DNA of 64,000 nt from Aquimarina sp. U1-2 (GCF_017897595.1 NZ_JAGKIK010000005.1:243731-307730); one strand, 5' to 3'. Numbered from the stretch's first letter, positions 37,159-47,093 are shown. A program made the numbers and translations. The notes: generated by a model not told the origin, from the sequence alone.

Positions 37159-39150
37159 TTAAAATTCAAAGCTCAAATTGTCTACAAAACTTATAGATCC
37201 ATTAATCGCGATGGGATTAGGTGCTATAAATTCTGGTGAGGATGAAAGTACAAAGACCCATTGTGTAGGAAGTTGATCTGGAATTAGAACTTCTACCGGT
37301 ACAGAGAAGTCAGTATAATTTGCTACATCACTTAAAACAGTGTCTGCCTTTGCAATAACCTGACCGCTGTCATTCATCATCACTGCATATACTCTAAACC
37401 CTCCATTAAAAGTGGTATTTTCAGTTAATCGACCAAGAGATGTGCATACACCCGGACCAAAAGTAACTGCAGTACCGCTATTATGTTTGTAAAATCCTTT
37501 AATATGAGTGGGGATTTTTGTAAACTGATATGGTACTGGTAGCATATCCTGCCAAAAAATTTCTGGATTGAAAAAACCAACAGCACCCATAATCCCATCT
37601 ACACTACGAAGTCTGATGGCAGAATTACCGGCATACGCATTCGCCGCATTTGTTTGGTTTACATATCGATCGCCCGAATCTGGAAAATCTAATAAGATAT
37701 CGGCTGTTGTATTTAATCCAATAGGTCTGTCTATAACTGTCTGTGTTCTGTCAAAATTGTTTACACCATTTATAATTTCGCATGATTCGTTTATAGAAGC
37801 ACCGGATTTTGTATAAATAGCAACATCTTGAGTGCCAAAATTTTCAAAATCAAGGTTCGGTATAGAAAGTGTATCTTCAAAATTATCCAAATAATCGGGT
37901 AGACCATCTCCATCAGCGTCATCATTGTTTAGATTACCATCATTATTCGCATCTTCTTCTGGGGTATTTATTCCATCACCATCGTCATCAAGTTCAAGAT
38001 AATTGGCAATTCCATCACCATCGGTATCATCATTTGTAGGATCCCCGTCGTTATTGAGATCTTCGTCGCTTGTATTTAGTGTATCTCCATCATCATCTAT
38101 ATCCAAATAGTTCAAAATACCGTCATCATCTGTATCTCCATTGCTTCTTTCAATAGCCGTATTTACTCCGTCGCCATCATCATCTGGATCTTTATAATTA
38201 GGAATCCCATCGTTATCGGTATCATCATTTTCAAAATTACCATCGTTGTTTAGATCTTCTTCTTCGTTTGGGATACCATCGGCATCTACATCGGTTACAT
38301 CTTCGCTATCCAGGTAGTTCGGGATACCGTCACCATCGGTATCATCATTCGTTACATCCCCATCCTCATTAATATCTTCATTTGGAGTATTGGTACCATC
38401 GCCATCGTCGTCAATCTCTAAATAATTCGGAATTCCATCGCCATCGGTATCATCATTTGTTACATCGCCATCAGCATTCAAATCTTCATCTATAGTGTTA
38501 AGCGTATCCCCATCATCATCAACATCCAGATAATTTAAAATACCGTCACTGTCTGTATCTCCATTACTTCTTTCAATAGCAGTATTCACTCCGTCGCCAT
38601 CATCATCAAGATCTTTATAGTTGGGAATCCCATCGCCATCGGTATCATCATTTTCAAAATTACCATCGTTGTTTAGATCTTCATCTTCGTTAAGAATACC
38701 ATCAGCATCTACATCGGTAAGATCTTCGCTATCCAGGTAATTTGGTATACCATCCCCATCGGTATCATCGTTGGTTACATCTCCATCGCTATTGATGTCT
38801 TCATCAGGAGTATTTACACCGTCACCGTCGTCATCAATTTCGAGGTAATTAGGAATTCCATCATCATCGGTATCCCTTGTAGTACCTTCAATTCTGGTGG
38901 TTATTCCGTCCCCATCATCGTCTATATCCAGATAGTTGGGAGTGCCATCTGCATCGGTATCGTCATTTTCATAGTCGTCGTCTTGATTGAGGTCTTCGGC
39001 CGCGTTTAAAATTCCGTCTTGATCCTCATCGGCTTCAGGATCAATACGTTGCGCCTGGTCATTAGTATCATCGTCACCAGAGCAATTCGTCATTAAATTG
39101 ACACTTAATAGCATACAAGCTAAAACAAGTATTAGTCTTACTTTTTTCAT
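37159..39150 (-). CDS. Thrombospondin type 3 repeat lipoprotein
   Basis: A 663-residue lipoprotein (lipobox LMTNCSGDD, Cys at about 23). Residues 36-425 consist of calcium-binding TSP3-like repeats of the DxDxDGxxN type (NDDTDGDGIPNYLD and variants). A second-level duplication is visible: residues 145-285 and 286-420 repeat the same order with a period of 141 residues. The C-terminal 235 residues form a different, probably beta-sandwich domain (PNLDFENFG ... ISFVDNLSFEF) of the carbohydrate-binding kind. It should be a surface Ca-binding protein. It follows the DUF4374 gene by 37 bases in the second receptor operon, an unusual partner for iron uptake. Confidence 0.88.
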   Translation of the reverse strand: MKKVRLILVLACMLLSVNLMTNCSGDDDTNDQAQRIDPEADEDQDGILNAAEDLNQDDDYENDDTDADGTPNYLDIDDDGDGITTRIEGTTRDTDDDGIPNYLEIDDDGDGVNTPDEDINSDGDVTNDDTDGDGIPNYLDSEDLTDVDADGILNEDEDLNNDGNFENDDTDGDGIPNYKDLDDDGDGVNTAIERSNGDTDSDGILNYLDVDDDGDTLNTIDEDLNADGDVTNDDTDGDGIPNYLEIDDDGDGTNTPNEDINEDGDVTNDDTDGDGIPNYLDSEDVTDVDADGIPNEEEDLNNDGNFENDDTDNDGIPNYKDPDDDGDGVNTAIERSNGDTDDDGILNYLDIDDDGDTLNTSDEDLNNDGDPTNDDTDGDGIANYLELDDDGDGINTPEEDANNDGNLNNDDADGDGLPDYLDNFEDTLSIPNLDFENFGTQDVAIYTKSGASINESCEIINGVNNFDRTQTVIDRPIGLNTTADILLDFPDSGDRYVNQTNAANAYAGNSAIRLRSVDGIMGAVGFFNPEIFWQDMLPVPYQFTKIPTHIKGFYKHNSGTAVTFGPGVCTSLGRLTENTTFNGGFRVYAVMMNDSGQVIAKADTVLSDVANYTDFSVPVEVLIPDQLPTQWVFVLSSSPEFIAPNPIAINGSISFVDNLSFEF
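37891..38718 (-). repeat. Two-copy 423-bp coding repeat within the TSP3 gene
   Basis: The coding sequence for residues 145-285 (38718-38296) is repeated for residues 286-420 (38295-37891). Shared landmarks are TDVDADGI, NNDGNFENDDTD, NTAIERSNGDTD and DGDTLNT in the same order. The DNA copies are similar but not identical, which points to an older tandem duplication. Confidence 0.7.
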
Positions 39151-39187
39151 TTTTATAATTATTTACACATTTGTTAAGGTTATCATA

Positions 39188-40453
39188 TTATTTTTCTGTT
39201 TCTTCCAATTCATAAAATCCATAAATAATGCCTCCAGAAGCAGCATTAAATACCATTTCGGCAGTAGTGCTAGACGGATCTGTTTCATAAATAGCACTTA
39301 TATTTTCCTCAGGGTTGTACACTACTAGTTGTACTTTATCTCGATAGTTATATGCCATTCCTGAAGTTAATCCTACATTTCTAGGTACCCTTTCTACTAG
39401 GACAGCCGTTTGATTTATCAGATCAATTTTTGCCCAGCGCATCAAGGGTCGATTAACCAGGTCTGAACCACTCACAGGTTCTTCCATTAAAATATTAGTA
39501 TATCCAATGCCATTGCCTACGTACAAAAAACCAGCATTGATTTTTGTGATAGCCGTAGATGTTGAAACTTGATCTTGTGGAACAAATTCGTATTCCGGAT
39601 CAAAATCATCGCTTCCTGAAGGTATTTTGACTATTTTCCCGGGAGTAGGAGTATCCGAATCAAAAGTTAATCCGCCTTGGGTTGCTAAATATAGCGTTCC
39701 ATCTTCATCGATTACATTACTACTATATCGCAAGAAGGGCTGCCCCGGATATTTGCTGTCTTCTTTGAAGATATCTTTAATATAGGTATTACTATCGGTA
39801 TCAACTACTCCTACGATGCTACCCACATCGCTTCGATATGCAAAGGGTGGAAAACCCAAACCGGTATACAAACAGCTAAAAAGCCGGTTACCCCTTACTA
39901 TGATGTCGCTATATTGATTGCTGGCATTTTCAGGAATGATAAAAGCCTGCGACATGTCAATTTCTCCTGTTCGTTTGAAAGTAGAAGGATTAAAAATTTG
40001 AATATTAAGTGTATTGAAATCGCTGTAATATCCTATACTATCGTTTAAAAAGGCTACCGAGGATCCACCTCTAAACGTTTCGATAATGCTGCCTGCAACC
40101 GGAATTTTGTTTTCGTTAAGTGTAACCCGTTGATAACCCGCTCCACCAAAAAGTTTTTGTTGATTTACGACATAGTTTCTAAATGCAACACCGCCAGAAA
40201 TCGCTGGAAAAGCCAATGTAGTCTCGATATTAGGAATATCCAGTTCGCCACTAGGAAAAGTATCAAAACCTGTAATAAAGCCATTAGGAGAAGATCCACT
40301 TCTGGTAAAAAGCATGTAATCTTTGGTCTCACTAGGTTCTCCAAATGATACTCGATCGTCACTTATCGGGATAGCATCATCTGTTGCACAAGATAAAAGA
40401 AGTCCCAAGGTGCTTATGCCAATACATAAAATTCTAAAATTCATCATTTTCAT
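39188..40453 (-). CDS. DUF4374 surface lipoprotein, second copy
   Basis: A 421-residue lipoprotein (lipobox LGLLLSCATDD, Cys at about 22). It shares the DUF4374 propeller pattern with the gene at 30134-31417: GFDTFPSGELDIPN, IIVRGNRLFSCLYTGLG, GKIVKIPSGSDDFDPEYEF and YFELEETEK-like end. It probably binds a ferric chelate at the cell surface for the receptor encoded 4 bases upstream. Unlike the first copy, no PepSY gene adjoins it; the reductase of the other module could serve both. Sequence divergence between the two copies suggests different ligands. Confidence 0.8.
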   Translation of the reverse strand: MKMMNFRILCIGISTLGLLLSCATDDAIPISDDRVSFGEPSETKDYMLFTRSGSSPNGFITGFDTFPSGELDIPNIETTLAFPAISGGVAFRNYVVNQQKLFGGAGYQRVTLNENKIPVAGSIIETFRGGSSVAFLNDSIGYYSDFNTLNIQIFNPSTFKRTGEIDMSQAFIIPENASNQYSDIIVRGNRLFSCLYTGLGFPPFAYRSDVGSIVGVVDTDSNTYIKDIFKEDSKYPGQPFLRYSSNVIDEDGTLYLATQGGLTFDSDTPTPGKIVKIPSGSDDFDPEYEFVPQDQVSTSTAITKINAGFLYVGNGIGYTNILMEEPVSGSDLVNRPLMRWAKIDLINQTAVLVERVPRNVGLTSGMAYNYRDKVQLVVYNPEENISAIYETDPSSTTAEMVFNAASGGIIYGFYELEETEK

Positions 40454-40457
40454 AAGG

Positions 40458-42845
40458 TTACTGAATTACATATCGAAGTTTTACGGTAAAGTTCGTTCCC
40501 GGGCGTTGTACGCGAAAGTTATCGTACACATCATCATTAAAAATGTTATTAATTCTAGCCGAAAAGTTCCATTGTTTACTTGGTGTTGTATAGATGGCTT
40601 CCAATGAATTGATATGTTGTGTCGGAACAAAGTTTTCTACATTTTCTGTAACATTAGCCTCTCTAACCGATGAGAACTCTTCTACAAAATCATAAAAATA
40701 GGAGAGTGTTAATTGGTCTTTTTTCGCTAAAAAATGATGAAAGCTATACGTTGCATCAAAACTTGCGAACCAATAAGGGACATTAAATAAACGAGTACCC
40801 AAAAGAGAAGCATCGGCCTCGTTAATAACTTTTCGAATACGAATATCCTGAAAAGTAGCGGCTAGGTTAATCTTTAAATGGTCTACAGGTTTGAAAGCGA
40901 TATAACCATCTACTCCTGCGATTTCTACTTCTTCTTCATTAAAAAATTGTGCCAGATCAAAACCTGATGCCAATAAAACGATGCGGTCACGTTGATAACG
41001 ATAAAAACTATTAATTTCGATAGCGAGAGGTTTATCTTTGAACAGGTTTGTTTTGTAAAATAGTCCTACATTTATGTTATCACTTTGTTCTGGTCGCAAA
41101 TTGATGTTGGATCGAATAGTAGTTTGATTTCCAAAGAGTTCATTTTCTTCTGGTAGTCTATAGGCATATTCGAAGGATGATCTTATAAAAAAATTGTCGG
41201 TAAATGTATATTTTAAGGCTACATTGCCACCACTATAAGAATTACTTACTTCTCTACGTTCAAAAGGATCCTCTTCAGCATCATTTGTTGCGATACTTTC
41301 CAGACTTGTAGCATCAGCGCTGTTTTGGTAATTTTTGTAAGTAGCAACAGATTCTAGTTTGTTATGAAACCATTTGGCACTCCACTCGATACCTGCATAA
41401 TTTTGTTGTAGTGAGGCTGGAAATCTAAAAGGATCATCTTCTTCTGCTAAAAATGCATTACGACCTTCTCTTTGCTGATCGATAAACAGGTTACTTAGTG
41501 TTATTTTTTGAGACGGACTAAAAGCATACGAGACTGTAGTTCGCTGCAGTAAAATCTCTCTATCAATGCTAATATCGGCAGGACCCCCAAGCAAATCGGT
41601 GCCTCTTTCATTGGTAATTGGAGAGCCATTAGTATCTCTAATAATGGTACCAGACCAATTATAAAAAAATGCAGTCGAGTCTTTAATCTTTTCTTCATAG
41701 ACCCCAAAATTAGTTTTAGTCGCTATGGCTAATTTGTCATTAAATGCTTTTACGCTATAATTTAGTATACTGGTAAAGCCATCGGTCGTATTATAAATTT
41801 CTCCAGCTGCTCTTACAGGATCAAATTGCACCCCGTTTTGCACTTCATCATAGGTATTATTATAAATTATAGTGGCCTTTAATTCTTCTGCCCAGGGTTG
41901 GTCTTGTATTCCGACTGAAAAATCTGCGTAATAAGATCGGTAGCGATCGTGAAATCTTTCGGCTTCTATAATATTTTGAGCAGAACGAGTTTCTACATCA
42001 AAATCCTGAGCATCAATTTTATAATTATTATCAGAATAATTGATAAAAAAGTTACTTCCGATAAATACATTGTTATCTGATACGTAAAATAGGTTTACAG
42101 ATGGCCTGTGTGTATTAAAAGATCCAAATTGATAGTTCATATCAACATAAGTATCTTTAAATTTTTTGGGGATGATATTGATGCCACCACCAAGAGCATC
42201 GGTTCCTACTTCTAACGGAGTTACACCCCGATAGATATCAATTCTTTCTATTTGATTTACGGGCAGATTATTAATATCTAAACCGGCAGCCAGAAATTTG
42301 ATAGGTAGTCCATCATAATAACGTCTAATAGCATTGCCCTGTGCACCCTGAATAGAAATATTGACATCACTACCCAGCCCTCCAGATTGGCGAACTCGTA
42401 AACCGTTGGTGCGGTCCAGAAGGCTTGCAGCATCTATATTTAAATTTTGAAAGAGCTGTACATCGATAGAAGATATCGCAAGAGGTTGCTCGTTAAGTAC
42501 TCTGATCTGGGATTTACTTTTAAGTATGACTTCATCAAGATTCTCGGTACTTTTATATAATTTGAATTCTAGAGTTAAACTTGAAAGATCAGAGAGATCA
42601 ATAGTTTGAAAAGAGGTCTTAAAACCTATGGCACTCAACCGAAGTGTGTACACTTTATTTTTAAGATCTTCAATGCTGAAAAACCCATCTTTATCAGATA
42701 CTGCATACTTTTGAGTATCACTCACAATAATATTAATAAAGGGAATAGGGGACTGGTTGCTATCTATTACACGACCCTTTATATTAGATTGCGCATGGGT
42801 AACAACATAAGTAATAATTAAAATAATCGATAGGTATACCTTCAA
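40458..42845 (-). CDS. TonB-dependent receptor paired with DUF4374 (TTG start)
   Basis: A 795-residue outer-membrane receptor: signal peptide (1-18, ending THAQ), carboxypeptidase-like domain (about 20-100), plug (GLGSDVNISIQGAQGNAIRRYYDG about 155-178) and barrel ending TVKLRYVIQ. It is clearly paralogous to the receptor at 31434-33833 (shared RLPEENELFGNQ/RLPTQNEVFGD and RPEQSDNINVG motifs). The only start that keeps the signal peptide is TTG at 42845; there is no nearby ATG. A 17-bp palindrome covers the -33 region (42865-42881). A membrane AraC regulator is divergently encoded 173 bases away. Confidence 0.92.
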   Translation of the reverse strand: MKVYLSIILIITYVVTHAQSNIKGRVIDSNQSPIPFINIIVSDTQKYAVSDKDGFFSIEDLKNKVYTLRLSAIGFKTSFQTIDLSDLSSLTLEFKLYKSTENLDEVILKSKSQIRVLNEQPLAISSIDVQLFQNLNIDAASLLDRTNGLRVRQSGGLGSDVNISIQGAQGNAIRRYYDGLPIKFLAAGLDINNLPVNQIERIDIYRGVTPLEVGTDALGGGINIIPKKFKDTYVDMNYQFGSFNTHRPSVNLFYVSDNNVFIGSNFFINYSDNNYKIDAQDFDVETRSAQNIIEAERFHDRYRSYYADFSVGIQDQPWAEELKATIIYNNTYDEVQNGVQFDPVRAAGEIYNTTDGFTSILNYSVKAFNDKLAIATKTNFGVYEEKIKDSTAFFYNWSGTIIRDTNGSPITNERGTDLLGGPADISIDREILLQRTTVSYAFSPSQKITLSNLFIDQQREGRNAFLAEEDDPFRFPASLQQNYAGIEWSAKWFHNKLESVATYKNYQNSADATSLESIATNDAEEDPFERREVSNSYSGGNVALKYTFTDNFFIRSSFEYAYRLPEENELFGNQTTIRSNINLRPEQSDNINVGLFYKTNLFKDKPLAIEINSFYRYQRDRIVLLASGFDLAQFFNEEEVEIAGVDGYIAFKPVDHLKINLAATFQDIRIRKVINEADASLLGTRLFNVPYWFASFDATYSFHHFLAKKDQLTLSYFYDFVEEFSSVREANVTENVENFVPTQHINSLEAIYTTPSKQWNFSARINNIFNDDVYDNFRVQRPGTNFTVKLRYVIQ

Positions 42846-42847
42846 AA

Positions 42848-42881
42848 CAAACTAATTATATTAATTTAGACTCAGTATAAA
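42848..42881 (-). promoter_or_regulatory. Operator palindrome and weak -7 box before the second receptor operon
   Basis: TTTAGACTCAGTATAAA (42865-42881) is the best-formed copy of the window's palindrome, with one mismatch between arms. On the minus strand a near -7 box TTAGTTTG lies at 42855-42848, immediately before the TTG start codon, so the transcript might be leaderless or the box wrong. Confidence 0.5.
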
Positions 42882-43018
42882 TAATTGGAGACGAAAATAA
42901 ATTATGTAACCTATAAAAAGTCCAAAAAACAGTACTATGCCACTTTCTGTACTCTTAAATAAGCTCATGAACTTATACTACGTATAGTTTTCAGACTTTT
43001 ATCACTTTAGATGTTACT

Positions 43019-44512
43019 ATGCAATTATTAAATTTGATCATATTTACCTCAGGATTTCATGCTATTCTTTTGGGAATATATCTCTTTTTTCAAGGTATTA
43101 AGAAGAAAAAAGCCATGATGTATTTGGGTGTTTTTATGGTTCAGGTAGGCATAGATCTGGTTTTTAGTTTTTTTCAAATGGAGAAAATGTTCTATGAGTT
43201 TAGAACACTTTTTTATATTCCGGTTTATTTGGTCACTTTGCCTACGGTAAGTATATTTTCATACTTTGTAGAAGTTCTTGAACCGACCACCCAATTAAAA
43301 AAGATTAAAAAATGGTTGTGGTCAATCCCTTTGTTAGAATTTATCGTATTGCTTATTATCTTTTTTCAGCATATAGCCTATCAGGAAGATTTATGGCTAA
43401 GTGATACATTTTATCTGACCAAAGTGCTTCATTTTTATGTAGTTCAAGGCGTAAATTTGTTATTAGGGTTCGTGATTGTATATTTTGTTTATACCTCATT
43501 AAAACAAACGATTGCACTACTCAAAAAGGATAACCTTTGGTCTGTCGATGTGATTAATAGTGTTCGATGGTTACAGTTTTTCTTGCTGGGGTATTTCATT
43601 TTTCATTTTTTTTGGTCTATTTTAATTAGTTTTGATGCCTTGTCTATTGGCGGAAATCATTTTTATGAGTATGGGCTCCCTTATGTGTATACGTTTGCTG
43701 CTATTTTAACGTATTGGATAAGCTTTAAAGCAATTCGTGTACCGAAAATTGTGACATCTCCGTGGAATCCCTTGTCCACAAAAAATCAAATCAAATCTAT
43801 TTTTGAGGCAATTCAGGAAAAGAAACATCCAATTCTAATTACAAATTCGAAGCATATTATCCTGCATGCCAATAGCCAATTATTAAGTATACTTAAATTT
43901 GGCTATACCGAATTGCAGAACAAATCCATTTCAGTTCTTTTGAATCAAGAAGATTTACATAAAATATACAATCTCGATTTACTAAACGAACTGGACAAGC
44001 CGCAAAAGAGTGAATTTATGATATCGGGTAAAAACGATGCAGCATATGGATGTGAAGTCGAAGCTCATATTGCTTCCGATGAAAAGGGGAGACCATCTTC
44101 ATTCATCTTTTATTTTATGCATTTGAAACAACTGTCTACAGGAAAAAATATACGCTCTCAATATCAAAAAAATCTTAAGTCCACTATCGAAAAATTATTA
44201 AATGATAAAAAGGTGTATAAAGATCCTACGTTATCTCTTGATTCTTTTTCAGACTTGCTGCATATTTCTACGCGGTATACCTCGACGTTGGTAAATGAGT
44301 TATTTGACAAAAATTTTAGAGATCTAATTAATGAATATAGAGTAAACGAGGTCAAAATGATGCTTCAACATCCAGATTATAAAGATTATAGCCTGTTATC
44401 AATAGGTTTGGAAGCTGGTTTTAACTCAAAATCAACATTTCATGCTGCGTTCAAAAAGCATACCGGTCTTACCCCAATGAAATATCAATCCATAAAAAAT
44501 AGATCCAGATAG
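43019..44512 (+). CDS. Membrane-bound AraC-family regulator with PAS-like domain
   Basis: A 497-residue protein in three parts: about seven membrane helices (residues 1-240), a PAS-like sensor segment (about 262-370, ITNSKHIILHANSQLLSILKFGYTELQNKSISVLL) and a C-terminal AraC double helix-turn-helix (about 395-497, DLLHISTRYTSTLVNELF and LLSIGLEAGFNSKSTFHAAFKKHTGLTPMKYQ). The seven-helix + AraC layout is common in Bacteroidota, but a PAS-like module between them is less usual. It is divergent from the receptor-DUF4374-TSP3 operon and could control it in response to an envelope or redox signal; that is inference. Confidence 0.85.
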   Translation: MQLLNLIIFTSGFHAILLGIYLFFQGIKKKKAMMYLGVFMVQVGIDLVFSFFQMEKMFYEFRTLFYIPVYLVTLPTVSIFSYFVEVLEPTTQLKKIKKWLWSIPLLEFIVLLIIFFQHIAYQEDLWLSDTFYLTKVLHFYVVQGVNLLLGFVIVYFVYTSLKQTIALLKKDNLWSVDVINSVRWLQFFLLGYFIFHFFWSILISFDALSIGGNHFYEYGLPYVYTFAAILTYWISFKAIRVPKIVTSPWNPLSTKNQIKSIFEAIQEKKHPILITNSKHIILHANSQLLSILKFGYTELQNKSISVLLNQEDLHKIYNLDLLNELDKPQKSEFMISGKNDAAYGCEVEAHIASDEKGRPSSFIFYFMHLKQLSTGKNIRSQYQKNLKSTIEKLLNDKKVYKDPTLSLDSFSDLLHISTRYTSTLVNELFDKNFRDLINEYRVNEVKMMLQHPDYKDYSLLSIGLEAGFNSKSTFHAAFKKHTGLTPMKYQSIKNRSR

Positions 44513-44953
44513 TTAGATTTGATTGCTATTACTCTTGATATTACCGCAATCAACTTTTATAGCATACAAACCTAAACCTACTCATACTATGTTGACCTAA
44601 ATTGTATGCCAGTCTACTTGATCAATTTTCCTTTTTTTTCATTGTGAAAATCTCGGCAGCTATAAACTTTAGAAGACAGTCTGGCGTTGTTCCCAGTGTT
44701 TTCAGAACTTAATTAGAAAAGAACAGGCAGTATCTTACTACTTGTTATTAGGAATAAGATACTACCTTTAGTTCTGGCATTTAAATATTACTAAATTGAA
44801 TATTTAAATAAACCAATATTTGGAAAAAAATATATGGATATCTGGTGATAGATTTTATACTCTTCTTGATGAGTTTTTTTATTTTTATTAATTCTAAATA
44901 AAAATAAATACTACATTTGCACTTATTGAGATTCATTCTAAATAATTACAAGG
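44513..44953. other. Intergenic region before the haem-uptake operon
   Basis: A 441-base gap. It contains an imperfect long hairpin at 44721-44774 (GAAC...GTTC closing AGG/CCT and a stem around AGTATCTTA/TAAGATACT), which may end the AraC transcript although no T tract follows. The receptor promoter and operators are at 44882-44942. No gene seen. Confidence 0.55.
44882..44942 (+). promoter_or_regulatory. Haem receptor promoter with two operator copies
   Basis: A -7 box TACATTTG (44912-44919) is flanked by two copies of the 17-bp palindrome: 44882-44898 over the -33 region (half-site ATTCTAAA) and 44926-44942 immediately downstream (TTGAGATTCATTCTAAA). This is a typical arrangement for tight repression. 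The TTG start codon follows at 44954. Confidence 0.65.
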
Positions 44954-47077
44954 TTGAAATCGTCTCTTTTATATATTATAGTATTATTCGCTTTTTTACC
45001 ATCTGGAAAAGTTGGTGGAACAGCAGCTTTTGGGCAATCAGAAAAAGAAAAAACAAAGCAACCCTCAGAAAAAATTAAAGCATCAGAACTTGATGAAGTC
45101 ATCCTAACAGCTACAAGAACAAAGCGGCAGCTTTCTTCTTTACCCCTGCCAGTAACATTAATTTCTAATGATATTATAGAACAGTCTGGAACGATACGAG
45201 TAAGTGAGATATTAAATGAACAAACAGGTATGATTACCATAGCAGACGAAAGTGGCTTTGAAGGTATACAAATACAAGGAATCAGTTCTGAATACATTAT
45301 GGTATTGATTGATGGGGTCCCGCTAATCGGAAGAAGTGCAGGAAGCCTCGATCTTAGTCGCCTTGCTATAGGTAATATCAAACAAATTGAAGTAGTAAAG
45401 GGCCCTTCATCTAGTCTTTTTGGATCTGAAGCCCTTGGGGGTGTGATCAATATTATTACGACTGACCCTACATCTGAAAAAATAAGCGGACAACTTTCGC
45501 ACCGAGTAGCTTCTTTTAATAATCAAAATACGAACCTCGGTCTCAACCAAAAGATCGGTAAGATTACGTATTCCCTTTTTGCTGATCGATTGAGTACAGA
45601 TAATTTTGACCTGGCTCCGGATCTTGAGGGACAAAGCAACGCTCCTTTTAAAAATTATACAGCTACCAGCAGATTTACTGCAGATTTATCCAGTACTTTT
45701 CGTGTTTTTGCTTCGGGGCGCTATTTCCATCAAGAGTTTGATATAGATCCAAGCAAGAGTGAAGAAACGGATCTAAATCTTCATCTTAGATTAGATCATA
45801 CCCCTTCAAAAAAGTTAGATCTTCAATATGAGTTGTATTATACGAATTATAAGACTTCCGAACAATTTATAAATACAGAAACTAATGTGTTGTTATTTGA
45901 AAATGATTTTAATCAAAAGCTCTTAAGGCCCGAAATCAGATTTAATTATAAATTGAAGAAAAGCAATACCCTTTCGATGGGTGCAGGATATAATTTTGAA
46001 ACTTTGGATCGCACGTTGTTTGCTGAAGATATTTCTTTTGATTCCCAATACATTTTTACACAATTTGATATAAAACCTACCAAAGGATTTAATGTTATTG
46101 TAGGAGCACGTTTTGATAATCATAGCGAGTACAATTCCCGGTTCAGTCCAAAAATTTCTGCTCGATATGATTTGACTTCAAATTTTGCCATAAAAGGCTC
46201 TGTAGGGAGTGGATTTAAAGCACCGGATTTCAGACAATTATATTTGAATTTTACAAATACTGCTGGTGGAAACTATACTGTTTTTGGCAAAGAAGTAGAA
46301 GCAGCAGGGATAGAGCGATTAGAAGAAAATGGTGAAATCTTAAGAATTGTGGATCTTTCCGGTTTGGGTGAGCCTCTTCGTGCAGAAACATCGGTAGGAT
46401 ATAATTTGGGTTTTGTATATAAAAAAGGAATGTTGTCGTCTGAAATTAATTTTTTCAGAAACGACTTCAAAGACCTGATCGATACCCGGATACTGGCGGT
46501 AAAAACTAATGGTGCCAGTGTTTTTGGCTATCAAAACTTTAACCGCATATATACCCAGGGAGTTGAGGTAGATCTTTCTTTTAAGCCCTTCAATAGCTTA
46601 ACCTTTTCAGGAGGTTATCAATTACTATTTGCTTATGACAAAGACCAAGAGGATGAGATTGAACAGGGTACCGTTTTTGCCCGTGATCCGGAAACTTCAC
46701 AAACTTTGCGATTGTCTAGATCTGATTATTTTGGACTTATTAATAGGTCACGGCATACGGCTAATATCAAAGTGTTTTATGAAATCCCCAAATGGAAAGC
46801 TAATGCTAACATTCGGGTAATTTATCGCAGCAGGTATGGACTTGCTGACCTTAATGGAAATGCAGTGCTAGACGAATTTGATGATTCTTTTGTACATGGA
46901 TATGCAGTAGTAAACTTTGCTACACAAAAAACGTTCTTTAAAAATTATCAGCTCCAGGCTGGAGTGAACAATCTTTTTGACTTTAAAGGTAGCAACCCCG
47001 TTGCTTCTGATACAGACTCTAATGTACAGATCAGCCCTGGAATTCAGGTGTTTGCCAAACTAAACTATAAATTTTAA
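44954..47077 (+). CDS. TonB-dependent haem receptor (HmuR-like, TTG start)
   Basis: A 707-residue outer-membrane receptor with a signal peptide, a short N-terminal extension (EKTKQPSEKIKASELDEVIL) without the carboxypeptidase-like domain of the other receptors, a plug (about 65-175: LPVTLISNDIIEQSG, IQIQGISSEYIMVLIDGVPL, GPSSSLFGSEALGGVINII) and a barrel ending QVFAKLNYKF. The plug is of the vitamin B12/haem class. The next gene is a HmuY-family haem-binding lipoprotein 16 bases later, which makes haem the likely substrate. TTG 44954 is the only start retaining the signal peptide. Confidence 0.92.
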   Translation: MKSSLLYIIVLFAFLPSGKVGGTAAFGQSEKEKTKQPSEKIKASELDEVILTATRTKRQLSSLPLPVTLISNDIIEQSGTIRVSEILNEQTGMITIADESGFEGIQIQGISSEYIMVLIDGVPLIGRSAGSLDLSRLAIGNIKQIEVVKGPSSSLFGSEALGGVINIITTDPTSEKISGQLSHRVASFNNQNTNLGLNQKIGKITYSLFADRLSTDNFDLAPDLEGQSNAPFKNYTATSRFTADLSSTFRVFASGRYFHQEFDIDPSKSEETDLNLHLRLDHTPSKKLDLQYELYYTNYKTSEQFINTETNVLLFENDFNQKLLRPEIRFNYKLKKSNTLSMGAGYNFETLDRTLFAEDISFDSQYIFTQFDIKPTKGFNVIVGARFDNHSEYNSRFSPKISARYDLTSNFAIKGSVGSGFKAPDFRQLYLNFTNTAGGNYTVFGKEVEAAGIERLEENGEILRIVDLSGLGEPLRAETSVGYNLGFVYKKGMLSSEINFFRNDFKDLIDTRILAVKTNGASVFGYQNFNRIYTQGVEVDLSFKPFNSLTFSGGYQLLFAYDKDQEDEIEQGTVFARDPETSQTLRLSRSDYFGLINRSRHTANIKVFYEIPKWKANANIRVIYRSRYGLADLNGNAVLDEFDDSFVHGYAVVNFATQKTFFKNYQLQAGVNNLFDFKGSNPVASDTDSNVQISPGIQVFAKLNYKF

Positions 47078-47093
47078 TCTAAAACTAAAAATA

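Noticed and set aside
37568..38718. The multi-copy repeat block considered as a CRISPR or satellite array.
   Set aside because: The repeats are in frame, of DxDxDG calcium-loop type and degenerate at third positions, so they are coding TSP3 repeats.
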